In this document: positions 17,694 to 26,574 of the stretch, piece by piece | Layout of the letters: each line of letters opens with the position of its first letter | How positions within the stretch are numbered: the stretch's first letter is position 1 | NCBI GenBank assembly: GCA_943326765.2 | Contig: CALPUN020000006.1 | Coordinates: 1 to 32,986, forward strand | DNA from: Bifidobacterium breve | GTDB lineage: Bacteria; Bacteroidota; Bacteroidia; Flavobacteriales; Flavobacteriaceae | Direction of reading: 5' to 3' | DNA length: 32,986 bases | The notes under the pieces: generated by a model | Databases searched by the model: none | The model's input: only the letters and a program-made list of their open reading frames with translations | Told to the model about the DNA's origin: nothing | Translations under genes and position numbers: made by a program

Positions 17694-17701
17694 CAAAAGT
17701 A
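17694..17701 (-). promoter_or_regulatory. -7 box of topA
   Basis: On the minus strand this reads TACTTTTG, an exact TAnnTTTG match, 19 bp before the ATG at 17674. It supports the shorter topA start. No TTG is seen at the -33 position. Confidence 0.55.
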
Positions 17702-17780
17702 TCTATTTTTTTTAAATATTGTGTTGTTGACCGAAATTTTGGGCAATTTCATCGAGATTTTAAAATGGGTCCGATTAAAA

Positions 17781-17851
17781 TTAGCCCAGATTGCCGTGGA
17801 AATCCTTTTGCTTTTTTCTTTAAAAAGCAAAAGATTGTAGCAAAAAGCTGG
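17781..17851 (+). repeat. Intergenic hairpin element, copy B
   Basis: A left flank with ATTGCCGTGGAAATC (17790-17804) is followed by a perfect 12-bp hairpin (17805-17816 with 17822-17833, loop TCTTT) and a right flank ATTGTAGCAAAAAGC. Copy C, in reverse orientation at 32818-32904, shares the left flank at 14 of 15 positions and much of the right flank, but has an unrelated hairpin. The element lies between the divergent topA and miaB genes. Confidence 0.65.
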
Positions 17852-17887
17852 AAAAAGCTTCCGAAAAATTTAACGTAAATAGTTAGG

Positions 17888-17902
17888 CTGACATCTTGTC
17901 AG
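17888..17902. promoter_or_regulatory. Palindromic operator candidate at the miaB promoter
   Basis: CTGACA-TCT-TGTCAG is a perfect 6-bp inverted repeat with a 3-bp spacer. Its right arm overlaps the -33 TTG (17896-17898) of the miaB promoter, where a bound repressor would block RNA polymerase. The cognate regulator is unknown. Confidence 0.4.
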
Positions 17903-17927
17903 AAATTCTCAAATTGCACTATCTTTG
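17896..17927 (+). promoter_or_regulatory. Promoter of miaB
   Basis: TTG (17896-17898), 21-bp spacer, then TATCTTTG (17920-17927), an exact TAnnTTTG match. The miaB ATG is 28 bp downstream of the -7 box. Confidence 0.65.
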
Positions 17928-17955
17928 CCAAAGCAGAAAATACTTTTAAAGCATT

Positions 17956-19404
17956 ATGGAAAAGACCGTTGATGAGACCAAACAAGGCGAAAGCTTGGTG
18001 TTAACCCCTAAAGACGAGAATACAAAAAAACTATTTATAGAGAGCTATGGGTGCGCTATGAATTTTTCGGATAGTGAAATTGTGGCTTCCATTTTACTGG
18101 AAAACGGGTACAACACGACGCAGGTTCTAGAAGAAGCCGATTTGGTTTTAGTAAATACCTGCTCCATTCGCGATAAGGCAGAACAAACTATTCGCAAACG
18201 TTTGGAGAAGTACAATGCTGTAAAACGCGAAGTAAATCCGAAAATGAAAGTAGGTGTTTTGGGCTGCATGGCGGAACGTTTAAAAGATAAATTCTTAGAA
18301 GAAGAAAAAATTATCGACCTCGTTGTTGGTCCCGATGCCTATAAAGATTTACCGTATTTGCTTCAAGAAGTGGAAGAAGGTCGTGATGCTATTAATGTGA
18401 TTTTATCAAAAGATGAAACCTATGGCGATATTGCACCGGTGCGTTTGATGACTAACGGCGTTTCGGCTTTGGTTTCGATTACCCGGGGTTGCGATAATAT
18501 GTGTACGTTTTGTGTGGTGCCCTTTACCCGCGGACGCGAACGCAGCCGTGAACCGCAAAGTATTTTAAAAGAAATTGAAGAATTGTGGAATACGGGATAT
18601 AAAGAAATTACGCTATTAGGTCAAAATGTCGACAGTTATTTATGGTATGGCGGTGGCTTGAAAAAAGATTTTGACAAGGCTTCCGAAATGCAGCGCGCTA
18701 CTGCAGTCACTTTTGAACAATTGTTAGAAATGGTAGCGGTACATTTTCCGAAAATGCGCATTCGATTCTCAACTTCAAACCCTCAAGACATGCATGAAGA
18801 AGTGTTGCATGTTATTGCGAAATACGAGAATATTTGCAATCACATTCACTTGCCAGTGCAATCAGGCAGCAATCGGATTTTGAAAGAAATGAACCGACTG
18901 CACACCCGAGAAGAATACAAAACCTTAATCGACACGATTCATCGCATCATCCCAAATTGTGGAATTACTCAAGATTTAATTGCTGGTTTTCCCACAGAAA
19001 CCGAGGAAGACCATCAAGACACGCTAAGTTTAATGGACTATGTCCAATATGATTTTGGTTATATGTATGCTTACTCGGAAAGACCCGGAACATTAGCGGG
19101 ACGAAAAATGGAAGATGATGTTCCTGAAGCTACAAAATTTCGTCGTTTGCAAGAAATTGTAGACCGACAAAGAACGCACAGCGCCTTCAGAACAAAGGAA
19201 TTTGTAGGACAAACCGTAGAAGTGTTGATTGAAAAAGCGTCTAAAAAGTCTGATTTAGATTGGGCAGGTCGCAATTCCCAAAGCATTACAGTGGTTTTTC
19301 CAAAAGAAAACTATACCATCGGTGAATTTGTAAATGTAAAAATCACGAATTGTACTAGCGGTACTTTGATAGGGGAAGCTCTAGGCTACTCCGAAATGAA
19401 TTAA
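17956..19404 (+). CDS. miaB: MiaB, tRNA methylthiotransferase
   Basis: A 482-residue radical-SAM enzyme that adds a methylthio group to N6-isopentenyl-A37 of tRNAs, giving ms2i6A. The N-terminal MTTase domain has Cys33, Cys69 and Cys104 (in ESYGCAMN, NTCSIR and GCMAERL) for the auxiliary Fe-S cluster. The radical-SAM motif CDNMCTFC supplies Cys179, Cys183 and Cys186. A C-terminal TRAM domain (about 410-480) binds tRNA. Length and motif order are normal. The sigma-54 activator gene begins 59 bp downstream, and no terminator with a T run is seen between them, so the two are probably cotranscribed. Confidence 0.96.
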   Translation: MEKTVDETKQGESLVLTPKDENTKKLFIESYGCAMNFSDSEIVASILLENGYNTTQVLEEADLVLVNTCSIRDKAEQTIRKRLEKYNAVKREVNPKMKVGVLGCMAERLKDKFLEEEKIIDLVVGPDAYKDLPYLLQEVEEGRDAINVILSKDETYGDIAPVRLMTNGVSALVSITRGCDNMCTFCVVPFTRGRERSREPQSILKEIEELWNTGYKEITLLGQNVDSYLWYGGGLKKDFDKASEMQRATAVTFEQLLEMVAVHFPKMRIRFSTSNPQDMHEEVLHVIAKYENICNHIHLPVQSGSNRILKEMNRLHTREEYKTLIDTIHRIIPNCGITQDLIAGFPTETEEDHQDTLSLMDYVQYDFGYMYAYSERPGTLAGRKMEDDVPEATKFRRLQEIVDRQRTHSAFRTKEFVGQTVEVLIEKASKKSDLDWAGRNSQSITVVFPKENYTIGEFVNVKITNCTSGTLIGEALGYSEMN

Positions 19405-19415
19405 CAATTGGCACC

Positions 19416-19460
19416 TGATAATGTCTTCCATTATCAAGTATCAAGTATCAATTATCAATT
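19416..19460 (+). repeat. Hairpin plus four heptamer repeats before the sigma-54 activator
   Basis: An 8-bp perfect hairpin (19416-19423 with 19429-19436, loop TCTTC) is overlapped by four tandem 7-bp units at 19433-19460: ATCAAGT twice, then ATCAATT twice. The array ends 3 bp before the ATG at 19464. Because units are 7 bp, gain or loss would change leader spacing but not the reading frame. Confidence 0.7.
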
Positions 19461-19463
19461 AAA

Positions 19464-20720
19464 ATGGAAAGTATTCAAGCAATTAAACAGCGATTTGAAA
19501 TTATCGGAAACGACCCGAAACTGAACCGAGCTATAGAGAAAGCCATTCAAGTGGCTCCTACCGATATTTCGGTATTAGTTGCAGGAGAAAGTGGGGTTGG
19601 AAAAGAAAATATTCCCCGAATTATTCATTCGCTTTCGCATAGAAAACACGGAAAATACATTGCGGTAAACTGTGGTGCGATTCCTGAAGGCACTATTGAC
19701 AGCGAACTTTTTGGGCATGAAAAAGGATCTTTCACCGGAGCCACGAGCACTCGAGAAGGTTATTTTGAAGTCGCCAACGGAGGAACCATCTTTTTAGACG
19801 AAGTGGGCGAATTGCCACTAACCACCCAAGTTCGTTTGTTGCGCGTTTTAGAAAACGGAGAATTCATCAAAGTGGGTTCGTCACAAGTACAAAAAACAAA
19901 CGTGCGTATCGTAGCCGCAACCAATGTAAATTTGTTTGATGCCATCCAAAAAGGGAAGTTTCGAGAAGATTTGTATTACCGGTTAAGCACCGTTGACATT
20001 ACCTTACCGCCTTTGCGCGAACGGAAAGAAGACATTCATTTGTTGTTTCGAAAATTTGCCTCCGATTTTGCTCATAAATACAAAATGCCTCCATTAAAAC
20101 TAGACGATCAAGCCGTTCAAGTTTTACAGAAATTTAGATGGAGTGGCAACATTCGACAATTGCGAAATGTAGCGGAACAGCTCTCGGTTTTGGAGACGAA
20201 TCGCGAAGTTTCAGCAGGAACGCTTCAATCGTATTTGCCTATAGAAGGAAGCCATTTACCCTCTATAATTAAGGATAAAAAATCGGAAAGTGATTTTAGT
20301 ACTGAACGCGATATTTTATACAAAGTGCTTTTTGATATGAAAAGTGATTTGAACGATTTGAAGAAACTTACCTTAGAATTGATGAAGAATGGAGCAACCA
20401 AAGTGCAAGAAATCAATCCGAATTTAATTCAGAAAATCTATGGCTCCAAAGATAGTGAAAGCGAAATTTCCTTTGAAGAAACACCAAGAACCGCGGTAAT
20501 TACACATCGAAACGACAAAGAGACTTTCGAAGAAAACGATGACAATTACCTTTTTACCGAAACAGTCGAGGAAGAAGAAGTATTGAAGTTAGAGCAAAAG
20601 GAAATCGAAATGATTAAAAAATCATTAGAAAAAAACAAAGGCAAACGCAAAGCTGCTGCAGACGAATTAGGGATTTCCGAAAGAACGCTGTACCGAAAAA
20701 TCAAGCAATTTGATTTGTAA
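19464..20720 (+). CDS. Sigma-54-dependent activator without receiver domain
   Basis: A 418-residue AAA+ bacterial enhancer-binding protein. Walker A GESGVGKE is at 41-48, the sigma-54 contact loop reads GSFTGA (88-93; GAFTGA is usual) and Walker B is in IFLDEVGEL (109-117). A Fis-type helix-turn-helix lies at the C-terminus (about 375-418, KAAADELGISERTLYRKIKQ). The AAA+ domain begins almost at residue 1, so there is no receiver, PAS or GAF input domain. A roughly 110-residue, partly acidic linker separates the ATPase from the DNA-binding helix. It would open sigma-54 promoters from upstream sites; the signal controlling it is not visible. It lies downstream of miaB, probably on the same transcript. 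Confidence 0.92.
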   Translation: MESIQAIKQRFEIIGNDPKLNRAIEKAIQVAPTDISVLVAGESGVGKENIPRIIHSLSHRKHGKYIAVNCGAIPEGTIDSELFGHEKGSFTGATSTREGYFEVANGGTIFLDEVGELPLTTQVRLLRVLENGEFIKVGSSQVQKTNVRIVAATNVNLFDAIQKGKFREDLYYRLSTVDITLPPLRERKEDIHLLFRKFASDFAHKYKMPPLKLDDQAVQVLQKFRWSGNIRQLRNVAEQLSVLETNREVSAGTLQSYLPIEGSHLPSIIKDKKSESDFSTERDILYKVLFDMKSDLNDLKKLTLELMKNGATKVQEINPNLIQKIYGSKDSESEISFEETPRTAVITHRNDKETFEENDDNYLFTETVEEEEVLKLEQKEIEMIKKSLEKNKGKRKAAADELGISERTLYRKIKQFDL

Positions 20721-20761
20721 CGTATTTGTAATTAGATTTATGCCCCTTTAAATGTAGTGCC

Positions 20762-21664
20762 ATGAGAAAAACATACCCCTTGCTCCTCTTTATTCTGATT
20801 GCTTTTTCCTGTAGTGAATCGGATGCTATTCTTAAAACAAATAACACCATTGCCGGTAAACAACCCATTAAAGTGATCAACGCTCTTGACCCTACAAAAT
20901 TGGCAAAAATTATTTACTTCCCTGGAACGGCATATGAATCACAATGGTTTTTTTATTCAAACGGATTATTGAAAAAAATCACCAAACAGGATGGGACAGT
21001 TGTTCAAAATTTCATTTATGATGCTAATAAGAATTTAACGTTCACTTCCCATATTGGGAGCGCGGGGAATGCAGCGATTTCGTATAGTTTTACTTACGAC
21101 AACAGCAATCACATCACTTCCTGTAATGGGCAACCGGTGACTTATGATGCTATTGCCAACAAGTATATTTATCAATATATTCCCATTAACGATTATGATT
21201 ACCCTGACAACAGAGAAATTATTCTCACCAGCGATTTACTAATAACAAGCGAAGTAACTAATTATATTGCAATTGACGGAAACTACTCTATGGGTGGCAT
21301 GTCTGCTGGATATTTTAATAACAATATGTCTTTTGTTATCGGGTATAGCGATCCATCGGGGCCATCTTATCAATACGATGAAAAAGTTAATCCATTAAAG
21401 TTGGCCATGTTGCCCATTTGCAGAGCAATGAGCATTACCTCTGGAAGTTATACTAGTAGATTTGCTACCGGAGAATATAACTCCGTTAATAATGTTATTT
21501 TAAACGGCTATGGCCCAGAAGATCCTGAAAAGGAAGAATATGTTTACGAGTACAATAGCAACAATATCCCCAGATCAATCCAACAAAAATTCTACTACCT
21601 AAACGTTTTAGAAAGCACCCGATTATTTGCTTTATACTACTATCAAGGCGATGTTATTCTGTAA
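20762..21664 (+). CDS. Hypothetical lipoprotein with YD-like beta repeats
   Basis: A 300-residue protein with a lipoprotein signal (MRKTYPLLLFILIAFSC, Cys17 as lipidation site). The body contains short aromatic strands such as FIYDANKNLT and FTYDNSNHIT that resemble YD repeats of RHS-type proteins, but there are too few to make a toxin shell. Similar small lipoproteins in Bacteroidota have no known role. It lies between the sigma-54 activator and lptE, 41 bp after the former and 34 bp before the latter, so it may be part of the same transcript. I do not recognise a specific family with confidence. Confidence 0.65.
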   Translation: MRKTYPLLLFILIAFSCSESDAILKTNNTIAGKQPIKVINALDPTKLAKIIYFPGTAYESQWFFYSNGLLKKITKQDGTVVQNFIYDANKNLTFTSHIGSAGNAAISYSFTYDNSNHITSCNGQPVTYDAIANKYIYQYIPINDYDYPDNREIILTSDLLITSEVTNYIAIDGNYSMGGMSAGYFNNNMSFVIGYSDPSGPSYQYDEKVNPLKLAMLPICRAMSITSGSYTSRFATGEYNSVNNVILNGYGPEDPEKEEYVYEYNSNNIPRSIQQKFYYLNVLESTRLFALYYYQGDVIL

Positions 21665-21698
21665 TTCAAAATAAACCGTTACCTTCGCATTCATTTTA

Positions 21699-22211
21699 AT
21701 GACAATGAAATACTCCAAATACATCTTGCTTTTCGTTGTTGCTTTTGGCATCAACAGCTGTTCGGTCTACAATTTCACTGGAACAGGAAAAATTGATGCA
21801 AAAACCTTTCAAGTAAATTACTTTCAAAATACTGCACCCTTAATTGAGCCCGGTATAGAACGAACTTTTACGCAACGATTGCAAAATTTAATTCAAAACC
21901 AAACCAGTTTGAACTTAGTCAGTTCGGGTGGCGATTTAATTTACGAAGGCGAAATTGTAGACTATCGGATCAGTCCTACCACTGCCACTGCAGATCAAAA
22001 AGCAGCACAAAACCGATTAACGGTAACCGTGAATGTTCGATTTTCCAACAAAAATAAAGAAACCGATAGTTTCGAAAACAAACGCTACTCGTTCTTTTAC
22101 GATTATAGTGGCAGCCAGCAATTGGTTGGCGCGAGTCTGTCAAGTGCTTTAGATGAAATTTTCGAAAGAATTACACAAGATATTTTCAACGACACCTTGG
22201 CAAAATGGTAA
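21699..22211 (+). CDS. lptE: LptE-like LPS-assembly lipoprotein
   Basis: A 170-residue lipoprotein matching the Bacteroidota LptE family: signal to lipobox INSC (Cys21), CSVYNFTG, then a beta-alpha fold with GIERTFTQRLQNLIQNQTSLNLVSSGGDLIYEGEI, followed by YRISP and the closing SSALDEIFERITQDIFNDT. LptE plugs the LptD barrel and helps place lipopolysaccharide in the outer leaflet. Two in-frame ATGs are present (21699 and 21705); the second gives the more usual MKYSKYILL signal start. A TACCTTCG box at 21680-21687 is one base off the -7 consensus. The following gene has its own likely promoter. Confidence 0.9.
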   Translation: MTMKYSKYILLFVVAFGINSCSVYNFTGTGKIDAKTFQVNYFQNTAPLIEPGIERTFTQRLQNLIQNQTSLNLVSSGGDLIYEGEIVDYRISPTTATADQKAAQNRLTVTVNVRFSNKNKETDSFENKRYSFFYDYSGSQQLVGASLSSALDEIFERITQDIFNDTLAKW

Positions 22212-22227
22212 TTAGAAATTTATTCGT

Positions 22228-22235
22228 TACTTTTG
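22228..22235 (+). promoter_or_regulatory. -7 box of the TPR-secG transcript
   Basis: TACTTTTG is an exact TAnnTTTG match, 50 bp before the start codon at 22286. No -33 TTG is seen at the expected spacing. Confidence 0.45.
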
Positions 22236-22285
22236 GTATCCGTTTTTGATAAAACTATAAGTAGTCCTTTAATTAGTTTGACGCT

Positions 22286-23218
22286 ATGAATGTAAGTGAA
22301 TTTGCCTATTTAATTAACAAGCCCGATGCTGTTCATGACAAGCAAACGGATGCTTTGGAAAAAATCGTGCAAGAATTTCCTTATTTCCAAAGTGCGCGCG
22401 CTTTGTATTTGAAAGGACTGTACAATCAAAATAGCTTCAAATACAATTATGCTTTAAAAATTGCCGCTGCCTATACTTCGGATCGAAGCGTCCTATTTGA
22501 TTTTATCACTTCCGACACCTTTACTTCAATTCATAAAAACGTATACGATCAAAAAGTAGCGAAAATACTAGACATTACTGTAAAAGAAAGCGAAGTAGTT
22601 TCTGATGAACCAAAATTAATCGTTCGTGAAAATACTATAGAGCAATCGCTACTAACTTCCATAAAAGAGGCGGCGGCAGAGGTGGCTGAAGCTATTGCCA
22701 TCGAAAAACCAGAAACAGAGCTGGAAGTAGAATTTGAAATTCCAGCAGAATTAGCAACAGAATTAACGCCAACATCATCCGAAGAGAATCTAGAACTTGG
22801 AAAACCACTGCCATTTTCCTTAAACGAAAAGCATTCGTTTCAAGAATGGTTGCAACTATCAAAGTTTAAACCCATTGATCGAATCGAAAATAGTGAGCCA
22901 ACAGCCCTCGAACCAACTTCTGAAGTCAATTTTGAGAAGCAAAAAAAAAACGTCTTAATTGATAAATTTATAGAAACCAACCCGAAAATTCCGCAAGTCA
23001 AGAAAGCTACTGAAATTCCTACAATCTTTTACGAACCAAGCCATGCCGATAATTCTTCGTTAATGACCGAGACTTTAGCACGGGTTTATTTAGAACAAAA
23101 AAAATATCAAAAAGCAATTCAAGCTTATGAAATATTAATTTTGAAATATCCAGAAAAAAGTAGTTTCTTTGCAGACCGAATTTTAGATATTAAGAATTTA
23201 CAACAAAACAATAAATAA
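22286..23218 (+). CDS. TPR-containing protein upstream of secG
   Basis: A 310-residue cytoplasmic protein without signal peptide or membrane helix. The N-terminal 90 residues form a helical domain (FAYLINKPDA...FPYFQSARALYLKGLY). The middle is acidic and low-complexity. The C-terminus has one clear tetratricopeptide repeat (LARVYLEQKKYQKAIQAYEIL, about 266-286). Proteins of this arrangement occur in Flavobacteriia between lptE and secG, but their function is not known to me. A run of ten A residues at 22941-22950 encodes Lys-Lys-Asn and is a possible slippage site. The secG ATG follows the stop after 2 bp, so the two genes are very likely cotranscribed. Confidence 0.8.
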   Translation: MNVSEFAYLINKPDAVHDKQTDALEKIVQEFPYFQSARALYLKGLYNQNSFKYNYALKIAAAYTSDRSVLFDFITSDTFTSIHKNVYDQKVAKILDITVKESEVVSDEPKLIVRENTIEQSLLTSIKEAAAEVAEAIAIEKPETELEVEFEIPAELATELTPTSSEENLELGKPLPFSLNEKHSFQEWLQLSKFKPIDRIENSEPTALEPTSEVNFEKQKKNVLIDKFIETNPKIPQVKKATEIPTIFYEPSHADNSSLMTETLARVYLEQKKYQKAIQAYEILILKYPEKSSFFADRILDIKNLQQNNK

Positions 23219-23220
23219 CA

Positions 23221-23607
23221 ATGAGCACATTTTCAATCTTTTTAGTTTTAATTACAATAGTTTGTTTTCTATTGATCATCGTAATTATGGTACAAAATCC
23301 TAAAGGAGGCGGTTTATCTTCTTCATTAGGCGGATCACAAATGATTGGCGGTGTTCAAAAAACAACCGACTTCTTAGATAAAAGTACCTGGACCTTAGCA
23401 ACTATATTGATTTTACTAATCCTATTATCCAGTTTAAGTTTTACAGGATCTTTGAGCGATAACGATTCGAAAATCATTGATAAAACAGAAACTGCAGCCC
23501 CTAAAGCCGCTATGCCTGCCGCTGCCACACCAGCCGCAACAGAAGCTCCAAAAACTGCAGCACCAGCTCCAGTTGCTCCCGCTACTGCAGCTCCAGAAAA
23601 AAAATAA
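23221..23607 (+). CDS. secG: SecG, preprotein translocase subunit
   Basis: A 128-residue inner-membrane protein with two helices (about 5-23 and 58-77) joined by the conserved loop VQNPKGGGLSSSLGG, the SecG hallmark. It supports SecYEA-mediated export. The C-terminal 45 residues are an Ala/Pro/Thr-rich tail, longer than in E. coli but common in Bacteroidota. The gene follows the TPR gene after 2 bp and ends before a strong terminator. Confidence 0.95.
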   Translation: MSTFSIFLVLITIVCFLLIIVIMVQNPKGGGLSSSLGGSQMIGGVQKTTDFLDKSTWTLATILILLILLSSLSFTGSLSDNDSKIIDKTETAAPKAAMPAAATPAATEAPKTAAPAPVAPATAAPEKK

Positions 23608-23627
23608 TTCCCTTTTTAAATAAAACC

Positions 23628-23659
23628 AATGCCAGCTTGACAATGCTGGCATTTTTTTT
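23628..23659 (+). terminator. Terminator of secG
   Basis: A 9-bp stem (23628-23636 with 23645-23653), 8-nt loop and a run of eight T residues, 20 bp after the secG stop codon. Confidence 0.92.
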
Positions 23660-23684
23660 AAGCAAAATTGGCAGTTTTTGGCCC

Positions 23685-23700
23685 TTGGCACAATTTCTGA
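23685..23700 (+). promoter_or_regulatory. Sigma-54-like promoter of groESL
   Basis: TTGGCAC-N5-CTGA matches the sigma-54 consensus TTGGCAC-N5-TTGC at the complete -24 element and at two of four -12 positions; the expected final C is A. It lies 45 bp before the groES ATG. No TAnnTTTG box and no CIRCE inverted repeat are seen in the 86-bp gap from the secG terminator. A sigma-54 activator gene is 3 kb upstream, but a direct link is only inference. Confidence 0.45.
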
Positions 23701-23745
23701 AAAGCAGCGAACCAACACATTACTAACATTAAAAATAAATAGATT

Positions 23746-24021
23746 ATGGCTTTAAACATTAAACCGTTATCAGACCGCGTTCTTATCGAACCTGTAGCCG
23801 CTGAAACCAAAACAGCCTCTGGGATTTTTATTCCCGATACCGCTAAAGAAAAACCTCAAAAAGGAACGGTAGTAGCCGTTGGAAACGGAACCAAAGATCA
23901 CGCAATGACAGTTAAAGTGGGGGACTCTGTTCTTTATGGAAAATATGCTGGTACCGAATTAAAATTAGACGGAAAAGATTATTTAATTATGAGAGAAGAC
24001 GATATTCTTGCAATTATTTAA
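23746..24021 (+). CDS. groES: GroES co-chaperonin
   Basis: A 91-residue protein of normal length. The start [13 protein letters not shown], the mobile loop around [15 protein letters not shown] and the C-terminal [13 protein letters not shown] are typical of the family. Seven subunits cap the GroEL ring. It is followed by groEL after an 83-bp gap containing a short GC-rich stretch (24052-24086), with no terminator. Confidence 0.97.
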   Translation: MALNIKPLSDRVLIEPVAAETKTASGIFIPDTAKEKPQKGTVVAVGNGTKDHAMTVKVGDSVLYGKYAGTELKLDGKDYLIMREDDILAII

Positions 24022-24098
24022 AAACAAACGAACCGTAAAAAACAAATAATCACCCGAGGCGCAGCCGAACTTTATGCGACGCAACGGAATAAAATTAA

Positions 24099-25733
<1,635 letters not shown>

Positions 25734-25782
25734 TTCCAAATACGAAATTTGATGGTTGATTTACGAGTCGCAATCTAGAATG

Positions 25783-25815
25783 AAAAAACCCGCCTTACTA
25801 CAAGGCGGGTTTTTT
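25783..25815. terminator. Bidirectional terminator between groEL and the DedA gene
   Basis: A 14-bp perfect stem (25783-25796 with 25802-25815) with loop ACTAC. Flanking A and T runs are part of the stem, giving a U tract on either strand. It serves groEL on the plus strand and the DedA gene on the minus strand, whose stop is 5 bp away. Confidence 0.95.
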
Positions 25816-25820
25816 ATTAT

Positions 25821-26486
25821 TTATCTTTTCTTTAATAATTTCATCAAAACTGGAAACGTAGAAACCAAGATGATTCCAATCACAATCCATTCAATATGCT
25901 CTTTCAAATCGATTCCGTGTTGCAAGAAAAAGCCATACAAGTAATGCCCTGAAAAAATCAAAACAAACGACCATAAGAAAGAACTCAATACATTAAAGAA
26001 CATGAATTTCTTTTTATCCATCGAAACGATTCCAGCTACAATTGGCGCAAACGTTCTAATGATTGGTAAGAACCTTGCAAAAATGATGGCCTTGCCTCCG
26101 TATTTTTCAAAGAAATCTTTCGATTGCAACAAGTACTTTTTCTTAAACCAAAAACTATCTTCTTTTTTGAATAAATAGTACCCGCTTTTGGCTCCAAACC
26201 AATAACCCACCATATTTCCAAGAACACCCACTATTCCAATTAAGGCCGACAATAGGGTTACATTGAAAAAATCATTGTCGATAAAAGTGATACTCTGAAT
26301 TAAATCTCGACTATAAATTCCTGCTAAAAAAAGCAAACTGTCTCCAGGAAGAAAAAAGCCAGCAAACAATCCCGTTTCAGCAAAAACAATAAACAAAACA
26401 ATATACAAACCAAGTTGAATGCCTCCAATTTCAAAAGTGATGTAAAATTCAGGATTTAATAATTGGGTCCAATCAAATTGATTCAT
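25821..26486 (-). CDS. DedA family membrane protein
   Basis: A 221-residue polytopic membrane protein of the DedA/VTT family, with about five membrane segments. Conserved positions include Glu37 and Asp49 (in ETGLFAGFFLPGDSLLFLAG) and the ARFLPIIRTFAPIVAG motif with its essential arginines. DedA proteins flip or recycle lipid carriers such as undecaprenyl phosphate or phosphatidylethanolamine and are coupled to proton-motive force; which lipid applies here cannot be said. It is the last gene of the minus-strand series, 88 bp after the HMA gene, and shares the bidirectional terminator with groEL. Confidence 0.92.
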   Translation of the reverse strand: MNQFDWTQLLNPEFYITFEIGGIQLGLYIVLFIVFAETGLFAGFFLPGDSLLFLAGIYSRDLIQSITFIDNDFFNVTLLSALIGIVGVLGNMVGYWFGAKSGYYLFKKEDSFWFKKKYLLQSKDFFEKYGGKAIIFARFLPIIRTFAPIVAGIVSMDKKKFMFFNVLSSFLWSFVLIFSGHYLYGFFLQHGIDLKEHIEWIVIGIILVSTFPVLMKLLKKR

Positions 26487-26574
26487 AAAGCTTTTTAATT
26501 TTTAAGGCTGTGAAAGTAAGAATAATTTACTTGAACCACAATCTATTGGGGCATTTTAAAGATATCTTAACGGT

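Noticed and set aside
19408..19423. Possible sigma-54 promoter (TTGGCAC) just upstream of the sigma-54 activator gene
   Set aside because: The -24 element is present, but with the required spacing the -12 region reads AATG instead of TTGC, and the sequence is part of a hairpin.
19433..19460. Short tandem repeats considered as a CRISPR remnant
   Set aside because: Units are 7 bp with no spacers, and no cas genes are present in the window.
20762..21664. YD-like motifs considered as an RHS toxin
   Set aside because: Only two or three motifs in a 300-residue lipoprotein, with no toxin domain and no immunity gene.
23434..23718. 94-codon minus-strand Trp/Cys/Ser-rich frame across the end of secG
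   Set aside because: Composition mirrors the Ala/Pro-rich secG tail, and the frame runs through the secG terminator.
23660..23745. CIRCE (HrcA) operator before groES
   Set aside because: No TTAGCACTC-N9-GAGTGCTAA or similar inverted repeat is present.
26559..26568. 10-bp palindrome AAGATATCTT between the HMA and DedA genes as an operator
   Set aside because: It is short and AT-rich, has no clear promoter next to it, and could easily occur by chance.
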